Positions 31,801 to 42,739 are shown, numbered from the stretch's first letter. The stretch: 64,000 nt of DNA from Bacteroidota bacterium (GCA_007693555.1 REDJ01000108.1:60367-124366); one strand, 5' to 3'. A program made the numbers and translations. The notes: a model not told the origin generated them from the sequence alone.

Positions 31801-32358
31801 ATGGAAGAAACTAAAATGAATGTTAAGGAAGAAGGAATGTTTAAACCTGCCCTGAATTCCGGTCTGATAATCGCAGTTCCAATAATAGTAATTAGTCTTG
31901 TCTTTTATCTTTTAGGACAAGCAACCAGTTCTGTTCAATCTTACATTGCCATTGTAGTTTTGATTGCCGGCCTGGTTTACGCGGCTATTAGTTACCGGAA
32001 AGATTCAATGGGTGGATACATAAGCTATGGCCAGTCGCTCGGATTTATAGTCCTCACAGGTCTGATAGCAAGTCTGGTCATCGCAGTTTACAACTATATA
32101 TTTCTGGCAATTCTTGCACCCGATGTAATGCAATTAATGAAAGAACAGGCCATTGAAGGAGCTTATGAAACTTTGTTACGCTTTAATCCAAATGCCACGG
32201 ATGCTGAAATTGATAGAATGATTAGAATGCAGGAACGTTTACAAACACCCTTAATAATTTCTTTTTTCAGCATTTTTGGTAATGTGCTGGTTGCGTTTAT
32301 AACAGGATTGATAGCATCTATCTTCATCAAGCGACGGAATCCTGAGTTTCCAGCTTAA
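31801..32358 (+). CDS. DUF4199 family membrane protein
   Basis: Four TM segments with the SYRKDSMGGYISYGQSLGFIVLTGL motif. Confidence 0.82.
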   Translation: MEETKMNVKEEGMFKPALNSGLIIAVPIIVISLVFYLLGQATSSVQSYIAIVVLIAGLVYAAISYRKDSMGGYISYGQSLGFIVLTGLIASLVIAVYNYIFLAILAPDVMQLMKEQAIEGAYETLLRFNPNATDAEIDRMIRMQERLQTPLIISFFSIFGNVLVAFITGLIASIFIKRRNPEFPA

Positions 32359-32385
32359 ACAGATTTAACAGGGTTTCCAGAATAC

Positions 32386-33156
32386 TTATTTATCTGTAAA
32401 CCCTATTGCGTATTTTATAATGTATGACATTCTGAACCGGGGATGCTCTTGAATAGCTACTCCTACATACCTGTATTCGGGGTCCATCATGTTGATTCTG
32501 TGTCCGCGGTTTTTTACACCATCATCTACCATAAGGCTGATAATGGCGTCATGAGCATTTGATGCTCCCCAGTGCAGGTTTTCGGCAATGGCTCCATGCC
32601 ACTGGCCATGTCTTGAAAGTCTGGCACCCATACCTCCCCTTCCCTCATGGCTGGCTGTACCACGGTTTTTCATGTATCGGGCATGATCTGAAGCGGCACG
32701 GCTCATACCAGGTGATGGGTTAAATACAGGTAATGGACTTGCTTTTTTTAGCTCATTATACAATTCTTTCACAGCCGAGGTTCCCTCCTGGGTTCGCAGA
32801 GGAATTCTTCCCGGGAAACGAAGAAGAGTCCCATCAAAATATCTGATAAGCGGATAAATATATAATTCAGCGTACCTTGGCGGATTGTATCTTATGAGGT
32901 TCATGGCAAGTATAAGGTTCTTTTCATCGTCTGTCAGGTAAGCTACATCTGATGCAGTATTTAGCTCTTCAACCGGCCAACCGTCATTTTGAAGATAAAC
33001 GGCATATTCAGCATTGGTAAAACCATCAAAATCCTGTAAATGTATTTGTTCATTTTCCTGGGCGCTTAATATGCCGGTTATCAACATACTTGCAAACAGG
33101 CAAGTGAAATAAACAATATTTTGTTGATGCTTTAAACTTTTATGAGAAGGGATCAT
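32386..33156 (-). CDS. CAP/SCP domain secreted protein
   Basis: Signal-like N-terminus; ARYMKNRGTASHEGRGGMGARLSRHG...AENLHWGASNAHDAIISLMVDDGVKNRGHRINMMDPEYRYVGVA. Confidence 0.9.
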   Translation of the reverse strand: MIPSHKSLKHQQNIVYFTCLFASMLITGILSAQENEQIHLQDFDGFTNAEYAVYLQNDGWPVEELNTASDVAYLTDDEKNLILAMNLIRYNPPRYAELYIYPLIRYFDGTLLRFPGRIPLRTQEGTSAVKELYNELKKASPLPVFNPSPGMSRAASDHARYMKNRGTASHEGRGGMGARLSRHGQWHGAIAENLHWGASNAHDAIISLMVDDGVKNRGHRINMMDPEYRYVGVAIQEHPRFRMSYIIKYAIGFTDK

Positions 33157-33369
33157 GGCAAATAAGATATTTTAAAACATTATTATAAACCCTTCTGACT
33201 TAAAATTATTGTTTTGTTCGGATAAACTGAAAAATGTTAAGAAAAATCCACTTCATCGTTTTGAGGAAAACCTTTTTCAGACTAGTTTTGCCGAATAATT
33301 ATTAATCTGATAATGACAAACACATAAAATTAAATTTGTAAGTCATTTTCTTAAAATTCAAAATACAAT

Positions 33370-33738
33370 ATGGAAATAAAAGGCAGACTCATAGAAATTC
33401 TTGAACCCAAAACCGGAAAATCCTCACGAGGAGATTGGAAGAAGCAGGATTTTGTCATTGAAACAGATGAACAGTTTCCCAAAAAAATCTGTATCAGTAA
33501 CTGGAATGACAAAGCGGATCTCTCATCAATTAAACCCGGAGATATATTAACTGTAAAAGTAAATATTGAAAGCAGAGAATATAACGGAAACTGGTATACT
33601 GATGTTAAGGTGTGGCAACTTGAATCAGAAAATAAAGAATCTGTTGAAGGAAGCGACCTGCCCGGCCTGGGTGAAGCTGAAAGTGCACCTCCCTGGGATC
33701 CAGAGCCTGAAAACCCTGATGAAGATCTGCCATTTTAG
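33370..33738 (+). CDS. DUF3127 domain protein (OB-like)
   Basis: MEIKGRLIEILEPKTGKSSRGDWKKQDFVIETDEQFPKKICISNW plus acidic tail ending in DEDLPF. Confidence 0.87.
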   Translation: MEIKGRLIEILEPKTGKSSRGDWKKQDFVIETDEQFPKKICISNWNDKADLSSIKPGDILTVKVNIESREYNGNWYTDVKVWQLESENKESVEGSDLPGLGEAESAPPWDPEPENPDEDLPF

Positions 33739-33789
33739 GACTACAATTACCTTTCGAACAGATATTATAAACTCAGAATAATTTCATAG

Positions 33790-35673
33790 ATGATGCAAAA
33801 TGCAAATGTCAGGAAGTTTTTGAAAAAGGTAGAGCTTTTTCGCGAACTCGGAGAAAAAGAACTGGATGTGGTAATGAAAGAAGTTCAGGAAAAGACTTAT
33901 AATCCCAGGGCCTACCTTTTTCAGGAAAACAGCCCCCGAAACAAGTTTCTTTTTCTGATTTATGAGGGTGAGGTAGAACTTTTCAAAAAAACTCCCTTTG
34001 GTGAAGAAAAGCGTTTAAGCTACTTTGGCACCTACGACTTTTTGGGCGAAGGGACTATTATGGCTGATACCCCCCACTCTACCACAGCACGCGCATTAAA
34101 AAAGACAAAAGTCCTGTGCATATCGAAAGAGGGGTTTACGCATTTATTTGATACGGAAACTGCCATTGCACTTAAGATATTTAAGCAAATATCAAAGGTG
34201 ATATCGCGCAGAATGCGCCAAAGCAATTCGAAAATAGTAAATGTAGGAGCACAATACGAATCAGGGCGCACACGTACGGAAAAGGATTTATTAGGTACAC
34301 GCGAAGTTCCCGCTGAGGTATATTATGGTATACAGACATTGCGTGGAATAGAAAACTTCACAATGAGCGGGGTTACACTCAATTTTTATCCTGAACTTAT
34401 TGTTGCCCTTGCTCAGGTAAAAATGGCATCTGCCCTTACCAACCATGAATTGGGATTACTTTCTGAGGAAGTCGCAAACGCAATAATCAGAGCCTGTCAT
34501 GAAATCATCAATGGCAAGTATCATCATCATTTCGTGATAGATATGATACAAGGTGGTGCCGGTACTTCAACCAACATGAATGCCAATGAGGTGATTGCTA
34601 ACCGTGCATTGGAACTGATGGGATATGAAAAGGGAGAATATAAATACTGCCATCCCAATACACATGTCAACATGTCGCAATCTACCAATGATGCATATCC
34701 TACTGCGTTTAAAATTGCTCTGATTGCCAGCAATGTAAAACTCGTGGAAGTCCTGCAAATGCTCATTGACGGTATTAAAGAAAAAGAAACTGAATTTGCA
34801 GGTGTAATCAAAATGGGTCGCACCCAGCTTCAGGATGCAGTACCTATGACACTGGGTCAAACTTTTGGGGCTTATGCCACCACCCTTGAAGAAGAAATTG
34901 AAAGATTAAATAGCAATTCATTGTTACTCAAAGAAGTGAATATGGGTGGTACGGCTATTGGCACCGGAATAAATGCAGCACCTCAATACAGCGAAAAGGT
35001 TATAAAACATCTCCGGAAAATAACCGGCTTGAATATAAGATTAGCCAGCAACCTTGTGGAGGCCACCCAGGATACGGGAGCTTTTGTAATGTACTCGGCA
35101 AGCGTAAAACGACTGGCAGTAAAATTATCCAAAATATGCAATGACCTCCGTTTACTTTCTTCGGGGCCACGAGCGGGTATCAACGAAATAAATCTACCAC
35201 CCATGCAACCGGGTTCTTCCATAATGCCCGGAAAGGTTAATCCTGTAATTCCTGAAGTAGTAAATCAGATTGCTTTTAAGGTAATTGGGAATGACCTTAC
35301 CGTAACTCTGGCAGCAGAAGCGGGTCAACTTGAGCTCAATGTAATGGAGCCTATCATGGTGCAGAGTCTTTTTGAATCCATTGAAATGCTCAAAAATGGC
35401 ATGACTACCCTGCTTCACAGATGTATCAGCGGTATTACAGCTAATGAAGAACATTGCCGCTCAATGGTAATGAACAGCATAGGGTTGGTTACGGCTTTAA
35501 ACCCTCTGCTGGGCTATGAAACCTGCACAATCCTTGCAAAGGAAGCATTACAGCAGAATAAAGGCGTATATGAACTGGTTCTGGAAAAGCAACTCTTATC
35601 CAAAGAGGAGCTCGAAGAGGTATTGAAGCCTGAGAATATGATTGGTCCTCAATCTGTTAAAAGGAAAAAATAA
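33790..35673 (+). CDS. aspA: Aspartate ammonia-lyase with N-terminal cyclic-nucleotide-binding-like domain
   Basis: N-terminal ~140 aa CNB fold-like (FQENSPRNKFLFLIYEGEVELFKK...FLGEGTIMADTPHSTTARALKKTKVLCI), then full aspartase (GSSIMPGKVNPVIPE signature). Confidence 0.93.
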   Translation: MMQNANVRKFLKKVELFRELGEKELDVVMKEVQEKTYNPRAYLFQENSPRNKFLFLIYEGEVELFKKTPFGEEKRLSYFGTYDFLGEGTIMADTPHSTTARALKKTKVLCISKEGFTHLFDTETAIALKIFKQISKVISRRMRQSNSKIVNVGAQYESGRTRTEKDLLGTREVPAEVYYGIQTLRGIENFTMSGVTLNFYPELIVALAQVKMASALTNHELGLLSEEVANAIIRACHEIINGKYHHHFVIDMIQGGAGTSTNMNANEVIANRALELMGYEKGEYKYCHPNTHVNMSQSTNDAYPTAFKIALIASNVKLVEVLQMLIDGIKEKETEFAGVIKMGRTQLQDAVPMTLGQTFGAYATTLEEEIERLNSNSLLLKEVNMGGTAIGTGINAAPQYSEKVIKHLRKITGLNIRLASNLVEATQDTGAFVMYSASVKRLAVKLSKICNDLRLLSSGPRAGINEINLPPMQPGSSIMPGKVNPVIPEVVNQIAFKVIGNDLTVTLAAEAGQLELNVMEPIMVQSLFESIEMLKNGMTTLLHRCISGITANEEHCRSMVMNSIGLVTALNPLLGYETCTILAKEALQQNKGVYELVLEKQLLSKEELEEVLKPENMIGPQSVKRKK

Positions 35674-35675
35674 TA

Positions 35676-36230
35676 TCAGGAATTAAGATACAGGTAAAGC
35701 AGAAGTACAGGAATGAGAATTCCTGTAACAACAAAATATACACCTCTCCGGGAAAAACTGTTTTTGCCTTTTAGCACAAACAGCCCGGTAATAGCAAGAA
35801 TTATCAATCCTGCGGCAAACATATCCGAGAACCATGTCCATAGCTTTCGGGGAGTATTGTAATGCAGGAAGTTAATTTGATGAAAAACAGGTCTCTTTCT
35901 TATGGTTTCCATATTACCAGAGCCATCCTGAAGGTTTATATTGATAGTTCCCCCATCAATAAAAATACGCATATTATAACCACTGATAAGATGTGTCCGG
36001 TAGCTACCTTTCTCATTTAATTCTTTAAGGATATTATCAATCAATAACCTTTCTTCCTGAATCTCTGATGGCAATGAAATCTGAAAAGATTCCTGTTTGA
36101 TAATATAGTTTGGATTCCACTGGTGGCGGTGATTTAGGGCAATACCTGATACGCCATAAATGATACACATGCCAAAGAAAAAGTAACCGATGTCCCTGTG
36201 TAAAGCACGATTTATTCGTCTCCAGTTCAT
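35676..36230 (-). CDS. PepSY-associated TM helix protein
   Basis: N-terminal RINRALHRDIGYFFFGMCIIYGVSGIALNHR and C-terminal TM helices; next to a TonB receptor. Confidence 0.82.
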   Translation of the reverse strand: MNWRRINRALHRDIGYFFFGMCIIYGVSGIALNHRHQWNPNYIIKQESFQISLPSEIQEERLLIDNILKELNEKGSYRTHLISGYNMRIFIDGGTININLQDGSGNMETIRKRPVFHQINFLHYNTPRKLWTWFSDMFAAGLIILAITGLFVLKGKNSFSRRGVYFVVTGILIPVLLLYLYLNS

Positions 36231-36349
36231 AATTAATGATAAATATTGAAATGATTCTTAGTCATAGGCAGCGGCAAATATAAGTAAAATTGCCTTCAGG
36301 GTTCATTGAATCCCTGAAGGCAGCTGTTAAATAAAACAAAGAGTTTTTT

Positions 36350-38818
36350 TTAAAAACCATAGGATATTCCTGCAGAAATAAAACGGGGCAGTCCAACTCT
36401 TATTCCCTGTGGTCTGCGCGAAGCAATGTATCTTTCATTTGTAAGGTTTTTAATGCTCAGGCTGAATTCCAGACCACTTCCCCCTAATCGATACCAAATG
36501 TGCATGTTTGTGACAAAATAGGGATCCAGTTTTCCAATTCTGCCATTGGCTGTTGCCTGTGCATATCTGTAATCCGTATCCTGGGCATTGATATTTATCC
36601 AATCATAAACATTTTCAGTATTTAGCACATCGGTATATTGACTTCCCACATAATTTCCTGATATTCTAAAACCTAACCCAAATGGTGTTTCCAATTGAAA
36701 TGCTCCTGAAAAACTCAATGATGGTGAGTAAGGGGTTCTGTTACCTTTAACGTTTTGATAAACATTTTCATTTTCAGAGTTTAAAGATGATTTAAACAAA
36801 ACATAACGGTCGCCTGAGAATTTTGCATTTACCCATGTTGCGTTCCATAAAAACCCTGCATTCCAGTTTTCTGGCAATATATGGCCAAAAGGCAGTAAAA
36901 AGGATGTTTCCAAACCTGTATGCACTGTTTTACCTCCATTTATATAACCTGTACCTGCGCCACCTGATGATTCTGATACCGGTATAACCTGGTTTGAAAA
37001 GTCCATGTGAAAAGCGGTGAGTTCGAATTCTACAGCACGAAGGTTTCCTCTAATACCCATTTCCATATTCCAGCTTTTCTCTGCCTCAAGTTGCAGGTCA
37101 GCACCCTCATTACTAATGGCATCTTTGGTTCTGGGAGGTGCAAAGCCCCTGTGAATACCGGCGAAAATACCCAGATTATCAGTGAAGTTATAATTTAAAC
37201 CAGCTCCCGGAATAATCTCAAATACAGAGCTTTGAGCAACTATTAAAGTATCTTTGAAGTTACGTCTCATAATTTCCCTTTCATAACCAATGAGCTCACT
37301 TCTTAGCCCGGCCGTAAAAGAAAGTTGTGTATTAATCATAAATTTATTCTGCAGATATGTGCTAAAAGCATTACCTGTTCTTATTTCATCATCACGCAAA
37401 TCGCCTGACATTACACCGGCCGATGTACCGTTAACTCTTTGTTCAAAGGCCCTTTCATAGAGATAACGCAAACCTGCATCCATATAAGCATTGGTGCTGC
37501 CAATATTATATTTATAATGAAGCCTGGGTTCAATACCTGCTACTTCAAATTGCCTGTTTCGCTGACCTGTGGAATTTCTCATAAAAATGGCACCATCTCT
37601 ATTATCAGGGAAACCATGCATTTGTCCGGTAAGATTGGAAGCCGAAGAAGAATAAGTAAAATCCTGCCTGTTCCAGTTTCGGGTGGTGGTATAAGCAAAA
37701 GCAGTGGTATTAAGCTGGAAACCATCGGCCAACTGGTATTTATGATTTATGCTCGCAGCATATCTCCTAATCTTCAGAATATCATCGGGTGCAATTCTCA
37801 GATCATCCATGCTCCCTGCTTCATACATGGGTTGTGTAAGGCCAACATAAGTTGAATTGGAAACTTCATCATAAATACTCAGTTTGAATCCTAATTGAGA
37901 GATAGGTGATAAGTCAGTTTGCAGTTTTGTATTTAAGTCATGGAGCAAAAACTGCGTAGGTCCAAAATTTTCTGCCTGTTTACGGGTAAAATCAATATAA
38001 TACCCGGTTCTGTTTAATGTATTACCATGGGTAATCCTTGAATTAAAATAACCTAAATCACCTCCCCTGAAAGAAATGTTTCCGGTTGACTCCTGTGGAG
38101 GATCTGCTGTAATGTAGTTTATTACACCACCGATGGTTTGGGGACCAAAAAGTATAGATCCATTTCCCTTCAGGATCTCAATTCCACTCATGCGATCTAT
38201 ATTGGGAGTAAAGTACATTTCAGGTTCTCCATAAGGTGCAAGTGCAACCGGAATTCCATCTTCAAGAATAAGCACATTGCGGCTTTTGTCAGGATCCAGT
38301 CCCCTGATGCCTATATTTGCTCTCAGACCAGCACCCTCCTCCTCTACCACATGCACACCAGGAATACTTCTGAGTATCTCATTACCACTAATGGGTTGTG
38401 CTTTTCTCAGGTCGTCATTTCTTACTATGGCAACTGAGCCAGGCAGGTATCGCAATACTCCTACCCTGCTTCCGGAAACAACTACCTGCTGAAGCAATTG
38501 AATTTCAGGTTCAATTTCAATAGTAAAAAAATCCTTATTGTCAGCATAAGATAAATTGTAAGAGGTGGTTTTGTATCCAATTCCTTTTATATTCAAGCTA
38601 ACATCCTGATTGTAAGGAATTGAAATATGAAAGATACCCTTTTCATCAGTAGTTGTGCCCTGTGGGCTACCTTTGATATAAACTGCCACAAAAGGAACAA
38701 CAGCTCCCTCACTTTTTACCTGCCCGGATATATTGCGCATAAGCTCCCCTGCGTTGACCTGAAAAGAAATCAATATTCCCAATGTGGCAAATTTGAGTTT
38801 CCGGAAACTATTTTTCAT
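36350..38818 (-). CDS. TonB-dependent receptor (FecA/siderophore-like)
   Basis: Carboxypeptidase-like N-domain, plug GIRGLDPDKSRNVLILEDGIPVALAPYGEPEMYFTPNIDRMSGIEILKGNGSILFGPQTIGGVINYIT, barrel, C-terminal F. Confidence 0.92.
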   Translation of the reverse strand: MKNSFRKLKFATLGILISFQVNAGELMRNISGQVKSEGAVVPFVAVYIKGSPQGTTTDEKGIFHISIPYNQDVSLNIKGIGYKTTSYNLSYADNKDFFTIEIEPEIQLLQQVVVSGSRVGVLRYLPGSVAIVRNDDLRKAQPISGNEILRSIPGVHVVEEEGAGLRANIGIRGLDPDKSRNVLILEDGIPVALAPYGEPEMYFTPNIDRMSGIEILKGNGSILFGPQTIGGVINYITADPPQESTGNISFRGGDLGYFNSRITHGNTLNRTGYYIDFTRKQAENFGPTQFLLHDLNTKLQTDLSPISQLGFKLSIYDEVSNSTYVGLTQPMYEAGSMDDLRIAPDDILKIRRYAASINHKYQLADGFQLNTTAFAYTTTRNWNRQDFTYSSSASNLTGQMHGFPDNRDGAIFMRNSTGQRNRQFEVAGIEPRLHYKYNIGSTNAYMDAGLRYLYERAFEQRVNGTSAGVMSGDLRDDEIRTGNAFSTYLQNKFMINTQLSFTAGLRSELIGYEREIMRRNFKDTLIVAQSSVFEIIPGAGLNYNFTDNLGIFAGIHRGFAPPRTKDAISNEGADLQLEAEKSWNMEMGIRGNLRAVEFELTAFHMDFSNQVIPVSESSGGAGTGYINGGKTVHTGLETSFLLPFGHILPENWNAGFLWNATWVNAKFSGDRYVLFKSSLNSENENVYQNVKGNRTPYSPSLSFSGAFQLETPFGLGFRISGNYVGSQYTDVLNTENVYDWININAQDTDYRYAQATANGRIGKLDPYFVTNMHIWYRLGGSGLEFSLSIKNLTNERYIASRRPQGIRVGLPRFISAGISYGF

Positions 38819-39114
38819 GGATTTTAATGTTTAGAAAAGAATAAAATGTATTAATTTAATATGCTAATGGGTATTAAAATGCTAAATTTTTTTCTAAAAA
38901 ACACCCAAAATCTGCCGCTCAATCAGAGTATTGTATAAATATTAAGATTAGGCGATTCTTATGGGTGTATTTTTTGTTTTGGAATTAACAATAATAGCGA
39001 TACAAAATTAAGACGTGCATTTATTATGCACAATCCCTATTTATAAGGAAAATTAGTATTGAAGAATCTTCTTTTCTCTTATAAAATCATTAAAACATGG
39101 GAATATGCAAGAAA

Positions 39115-39270
39115 AAAGAGGTTGTCTCAAAAGCCTGAATCAGAGTGATTTTTTGAAAATCAGGTTACCCCTTCCCTAAAGGGAGTATGATTTTCAGCAC
39201 TTTCCCCTTTAGGGGTAAGGGGTTAAAAGTGATGAAAATCAAATAAGCGGACTTCTGAGACAGCCTCTTT
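39115..39270. repeat. MITE-like structured intergenic element with terminal inverted repeats
   Basis: Ends AAAGAGGTTGTCTCAAAAG / CTTCTGAGACAGCCTCTTT (17/19 complementary) plus nested internal inverted repeat 39167-39183 / 39205-39223. Confidence 0.75.
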
Positions 39271-39294
39271 ACAATCGGGGTTTTCAGAATTTTA

Positions 39295-41124
39295 TTAAAA
39301 CTTATTGTTTTCCTTATCAGAGTTCTCGACAGGAATTGGTTCAGCTTTTGAGTTGTAGATTGCTTCTACAAGGTCTTTATATTTTTGAATGATAAATTGT
39401 CTTTTAAGCTTCAGGCTTGAAGAAAGCTCACCGGTAATAGGACTCCATTCATCGGCAATAAGTATAATCTTTTTTACCTGGTCATTTTCACCTAGTTTTT
39501 TATTGAACTTTCGGATTTCTTCCTGAAAATGCTTAATAACCTGTGAGTTTTTGATAAGTTCGGTATTATCCTGAAACTGAATTTTCTTTTTTCGGCACCA
39601 AAGAGCCAGTTCCTGGAAATTGGGACTGATAATAGCTGCCGGATATTTCTGATTTTCCCCTACAACCATTAATTGTTGTATGTAAAAGCTCTCTTTGAGT
39701 TTGTTTTCTATTTGCTGTGGCGCAACATATTTTCCATTGGACATTTTGAAGATTTCCTTTTTCCTGTCGGTGATTTTCAGAAATCCCTCAGGGGCAAATT
39801 CACCAATATCACCACTATGAAACCATCCATCTTTATCAATAACATCAGCAGTACCTTCAGGGTCTTTATAATAACCCATCATCAATCCGGGGCTTTTAAT
39901 GAGTATTTCGCCATCATCAGCAATTTTTACCTCTACATCCTTTAAGATTTTACCAACTGTTCCAGGCATTACAAATCCAGGTTGAGAATAATTTACAGCA
40001 ACAACCGGAGATGTTTCAGTAAGCCCATAACCCTCATAGACAGGCAAACCTGCTGCCCAGAAAATTCGGGCAAGCCTGGGCTGTAATGCCGAACCACCGC
40101 ACCCAATGAAAGTAATATTCTTGCTGAGTGCATCGCGCCATTTGCTGAAAACAAGCTTGTCTGCGAGATAATGCCGTATTCGGAAAGAAAGTGAATGCTT
40201 TTTGTAAGGAGTAAAACTTTCGGCCAGCTTCAGAGATTGCAGGAAAATATATCGCTTTACAGGGCTAAGTTTCCTTGCTTTTTGAATAATCTTGTCGTAA
40301 ATTGACTCCAGCAGACGCGGAACAGCTATGAAACCATCTACCTGAAGGTCTTTTATATCCCTGGCTATTGTGTTGATGCTTTCTGCGTAATAAATGCTTA
40401 TACCCAGATAATGGTACATATAATTTACCATATGCTCAAAAACATGCGACAAAGGCAGAAAGCTCAAAGCTTTATGATTATGGTTCAGGTGTTGGACCTG
40501 AGCGCTTGCAATTGCATTACTCAGCAAATTCTTATGAGATAACATTACTCCCTTGGGTAAACCTGTGGTTCCTGAGGTATAAATGATTGTAAGCAGATCG
40601 TTTTCAGTTATATTCTCACGTATGCGCATTACCTCATCATAATATGTGATAGCTTGTTTTTTACCTGCATCCGTAATCACAGTCCAGTTTTCAGCATCTT
40701 CTACCTTATTGAATGTGAGGATTTTCTTTGTAAAAACGAGTTTTTCAGATATGCTCTTAATTTTTTTATAAAGACTGGTATCAGAAACAATAACCAATGA
40801 AGATTCGGAATGATTTAAAATGTAAGTAAACTCCTCCTCAGATAAAGTGGGATGCACAGGAACATGCACCATGCCGGCCATAGCAATGCCCATTTCCATA
40901 AAATTCCATTCAGGACGATTATTGGTGATTGTAGCTATTTTTTCGCCCGGTTTCATTCCCATAGCCAATAAGCCCATACTAACATTCCAGACTGAATCAT
41001 TATATTCACTGGTATCGTATTCTCTCCATTTGCCATTTTCAACGCCGGCAAGTTTGAACCGGCCTACCGTATCGGGCAATGCCTTGAACCTTCCCAAAAG
41101 GTCAAAAATTCTCTTGATTTCCAT
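39295..41124 (-). CDS. Long-chain fatty acid--CoA ligase (AMP-binding)
   Basis: IIYTSGTTGLPKGVMLSHKN, YEGYGLTETSPV, DGWFHSGDIGEF. Confidence 0.95.
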   Translation of the reverse strand: MEIKRIFDLLGRFKALPDTVGRFKLAGVENGKWREYDTSEYNDSVWNVSMGLLAMGMKPGEKIATITNNRPEWNFMEMGIAMAGMVHVPVHPTLSEEEFTYILNHSESSLVIVSDTSLYKKIKSISEKLVFTKKILTFNKVEDAENWTVITDAGKKQAITYYDEVMRIRENITENDLLTIIYTSGTTGLPKGVMLSHKNLLSNAIASAQVQHLNHNHKALSFLPLSHVFEHMVNYMYHYLGISIYYAESINTIARDIKDLQVDGFIAVPRLLESIYDKIIQKARKLSPVKRYIFLQSLKLAESFTPYKKHSLSFRIRHYLADKLVFSKWRDALSKNITFIGCGGSALQPRLARIFWAAGLPVYEGYGLTETSPVVAVNYSQPGFVMPGTVGKILKDVEVKIADDGEILIKSPGLMMGYYKDPEGTADVIDKDGWFHSGDIGEFAPEGFLKITDRKKEIFKMSNGKYVAPQQIENKLKESFYIQQLMVVGENQKYPAAIISPNFQELALWCRKKKIQFQDNTELIKNSQVIKHFQEEIRKFNKKLGENDQVKKIILIADEWSPITGELSSSLKLKRQFIIQKYKDLVEAIYNSKAEPIPVENSDKENNKF

Positions 41125-41570
41125 TTGATTGTTTTCCTTGTAATTGCAGCAGTTGGGTATACTGCTGTAATTTTCATTTAAATACTGTTACTTATAATTA
41201 AACAACACAACCACATTTTTGTTGATTTGTCAGACTTTTTATGTAAACCTCTGCACAAAAGTAATTGAATATTACAAGCAAAATAAAATTTATTAGCAAG
41301 CATCAATTACAATCATGGGCTTTTCAGATGAGCTTTATAGTCCTCAATTCTTTGAATAGCTTTTCAATATAATGGCAAAATGCATTGAATACATGTATAT
41401 TGGTTTAGTGAACGGGGCACTTAAATTGCAACTACTCCAGGAAATCATCTCGGGATTAAAATCTGAGAAATAGCTTATTAACATAATTTAACCAACATTT
41501 AAAGCCTGAAACAGTGAATTACCCGCTTCAGGCTGTTAACTTTATGGTTTGGAAATAAAAAAAATAAATT

Positions 41571-42689
41571 ATGAAATTTAGAAAAACTATTTTTGGCTTC
41601 TTAATAATTTCTTTTGCATTCATATCATGCAGTTCATCAGATAAAAATGAATTGCAAATGGGTGACTTGAATTTTACAATTGATACTCTTGCAACAGGCC
41701 TTCAAAATCCATGGGGTATGGAATTTTTGCCCAATGGGCAGATTCTTATAGTTGAGCGACCCGGCAGATTACGTATCTGGGAAAATGGACAATTACTTAA
41801 TGAGCCGGTACCTGGAATGCCTGAAATATGGGCTCATGGGCAGGGAGGATTACTGGATGTGATAATGCACCCCGATTATGAAGAAAACGGATGGTTATAT
41901 TTTGCATATGCTTCTCCCGGCCAGGGAGGTGGTAATACTGCCATAGGCAGGGGCCGATTGCAGGGAAATCAACTGGTTGATTTTGAAAAAATATTTCAGG
42001 GACAACCCTATTCTTCTGGTGGAGCACACTTTGGCAGCCGTATTGTTTTTGACGAAAACAATTATTTGTTTACCACTATTGGAGACAGGGGTATAATGAA
42101 TACCGCTCAACAACTTGACAATCATAATGGTACTGTATTAAGGTTGTTTGACGATGGTTCAGTACCACCTGATAATCCATTTGTTAATGAACCGGGAGCA
42201 ATGCCCGAAATCTGGTCCTACGGCCACAGAAACATTCAGGGAATGGTCTTTCATCCTGAAACCGGAGATCTTTGGACCCATGAGCATGGCCCAAGAGGTG
42301 GCGATGAAATAAATGTTGTTTTTAAAGGCGAAAATTACGGATGGCCACTTGCCACACATGGAATTAACTATAACGGTACCGTGATTACGCCTGATACCAC
42401 ATTACCCGGAATGGTTGACCCCATTTTACACTGGACTCCTTCCATTGCCCCTTGCGGATTAGACATAGTAACCAGTGACTTATATCCGGAATGGCAGGGA
42501 GACCTTATGGTAGGTGCACTTGCCGGTCAGCATATTCACAGGGTTGTGATTGAAGGCAGACAAGTAGTGCATACTGAAAAACTATTGCAGGGATTCGCCC
42601 GCTTCCGGGCAATAAGACAAGGCCCGGATGGATATTTGTATGTGCTGACAGAATCTCCCGGTTTATTTATAAGATTGATACCTGAATAA
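41571..42689 (+). CDS. PQQ-dependent sugar dehydrogenase (soluble aldose dehydrogenase-like) lipoprotein
   Basis: Lipobox AFISC; GLQNPWGMEFLPNGQILIVERPGRLRI, HNGTVLRLFDDGSVPPDNPF, EHGPRGGDEINVV. Confidence 0.92.
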   Translation: MKFRKTIFGFLIISFAFISCSSSDKNELQMGDLNFTIDTLATGLQNPWGMEFLPNGQILIVERPGRLRIWENGQLLNEPVPGMPEIWAHGQGGLLDVIMHPDYEENGWLYFAYASPGQGGGNTAIGRGRLQGNQLVDFEKIFQGQPYSSGGAHFGSRIVFDENNYLFTTIGDRGIMNTAQQLDNHNGTVLRLFDDGSVPPDNPFVNEPGAMPEIWSYGHRNIQGMVFHPETGDLWTHEHGPRGGDEINVVFKGENYGWPLATHGINYNGTVITPDTTLPGMVDPILHWTPSIAPCGLDIVTSDLYPEWQGDLMVGALAGQHIHRVVIEGRQVVHTEKLLQGFARFRAIRQGPDGYLYVLTESPGLFIRLIPE

Positions 42690-42739
42690 AGAATTAGGAT
42701 ACTTTACCGGATGTATAAGGAATTTTTGCAGCAATCAGG

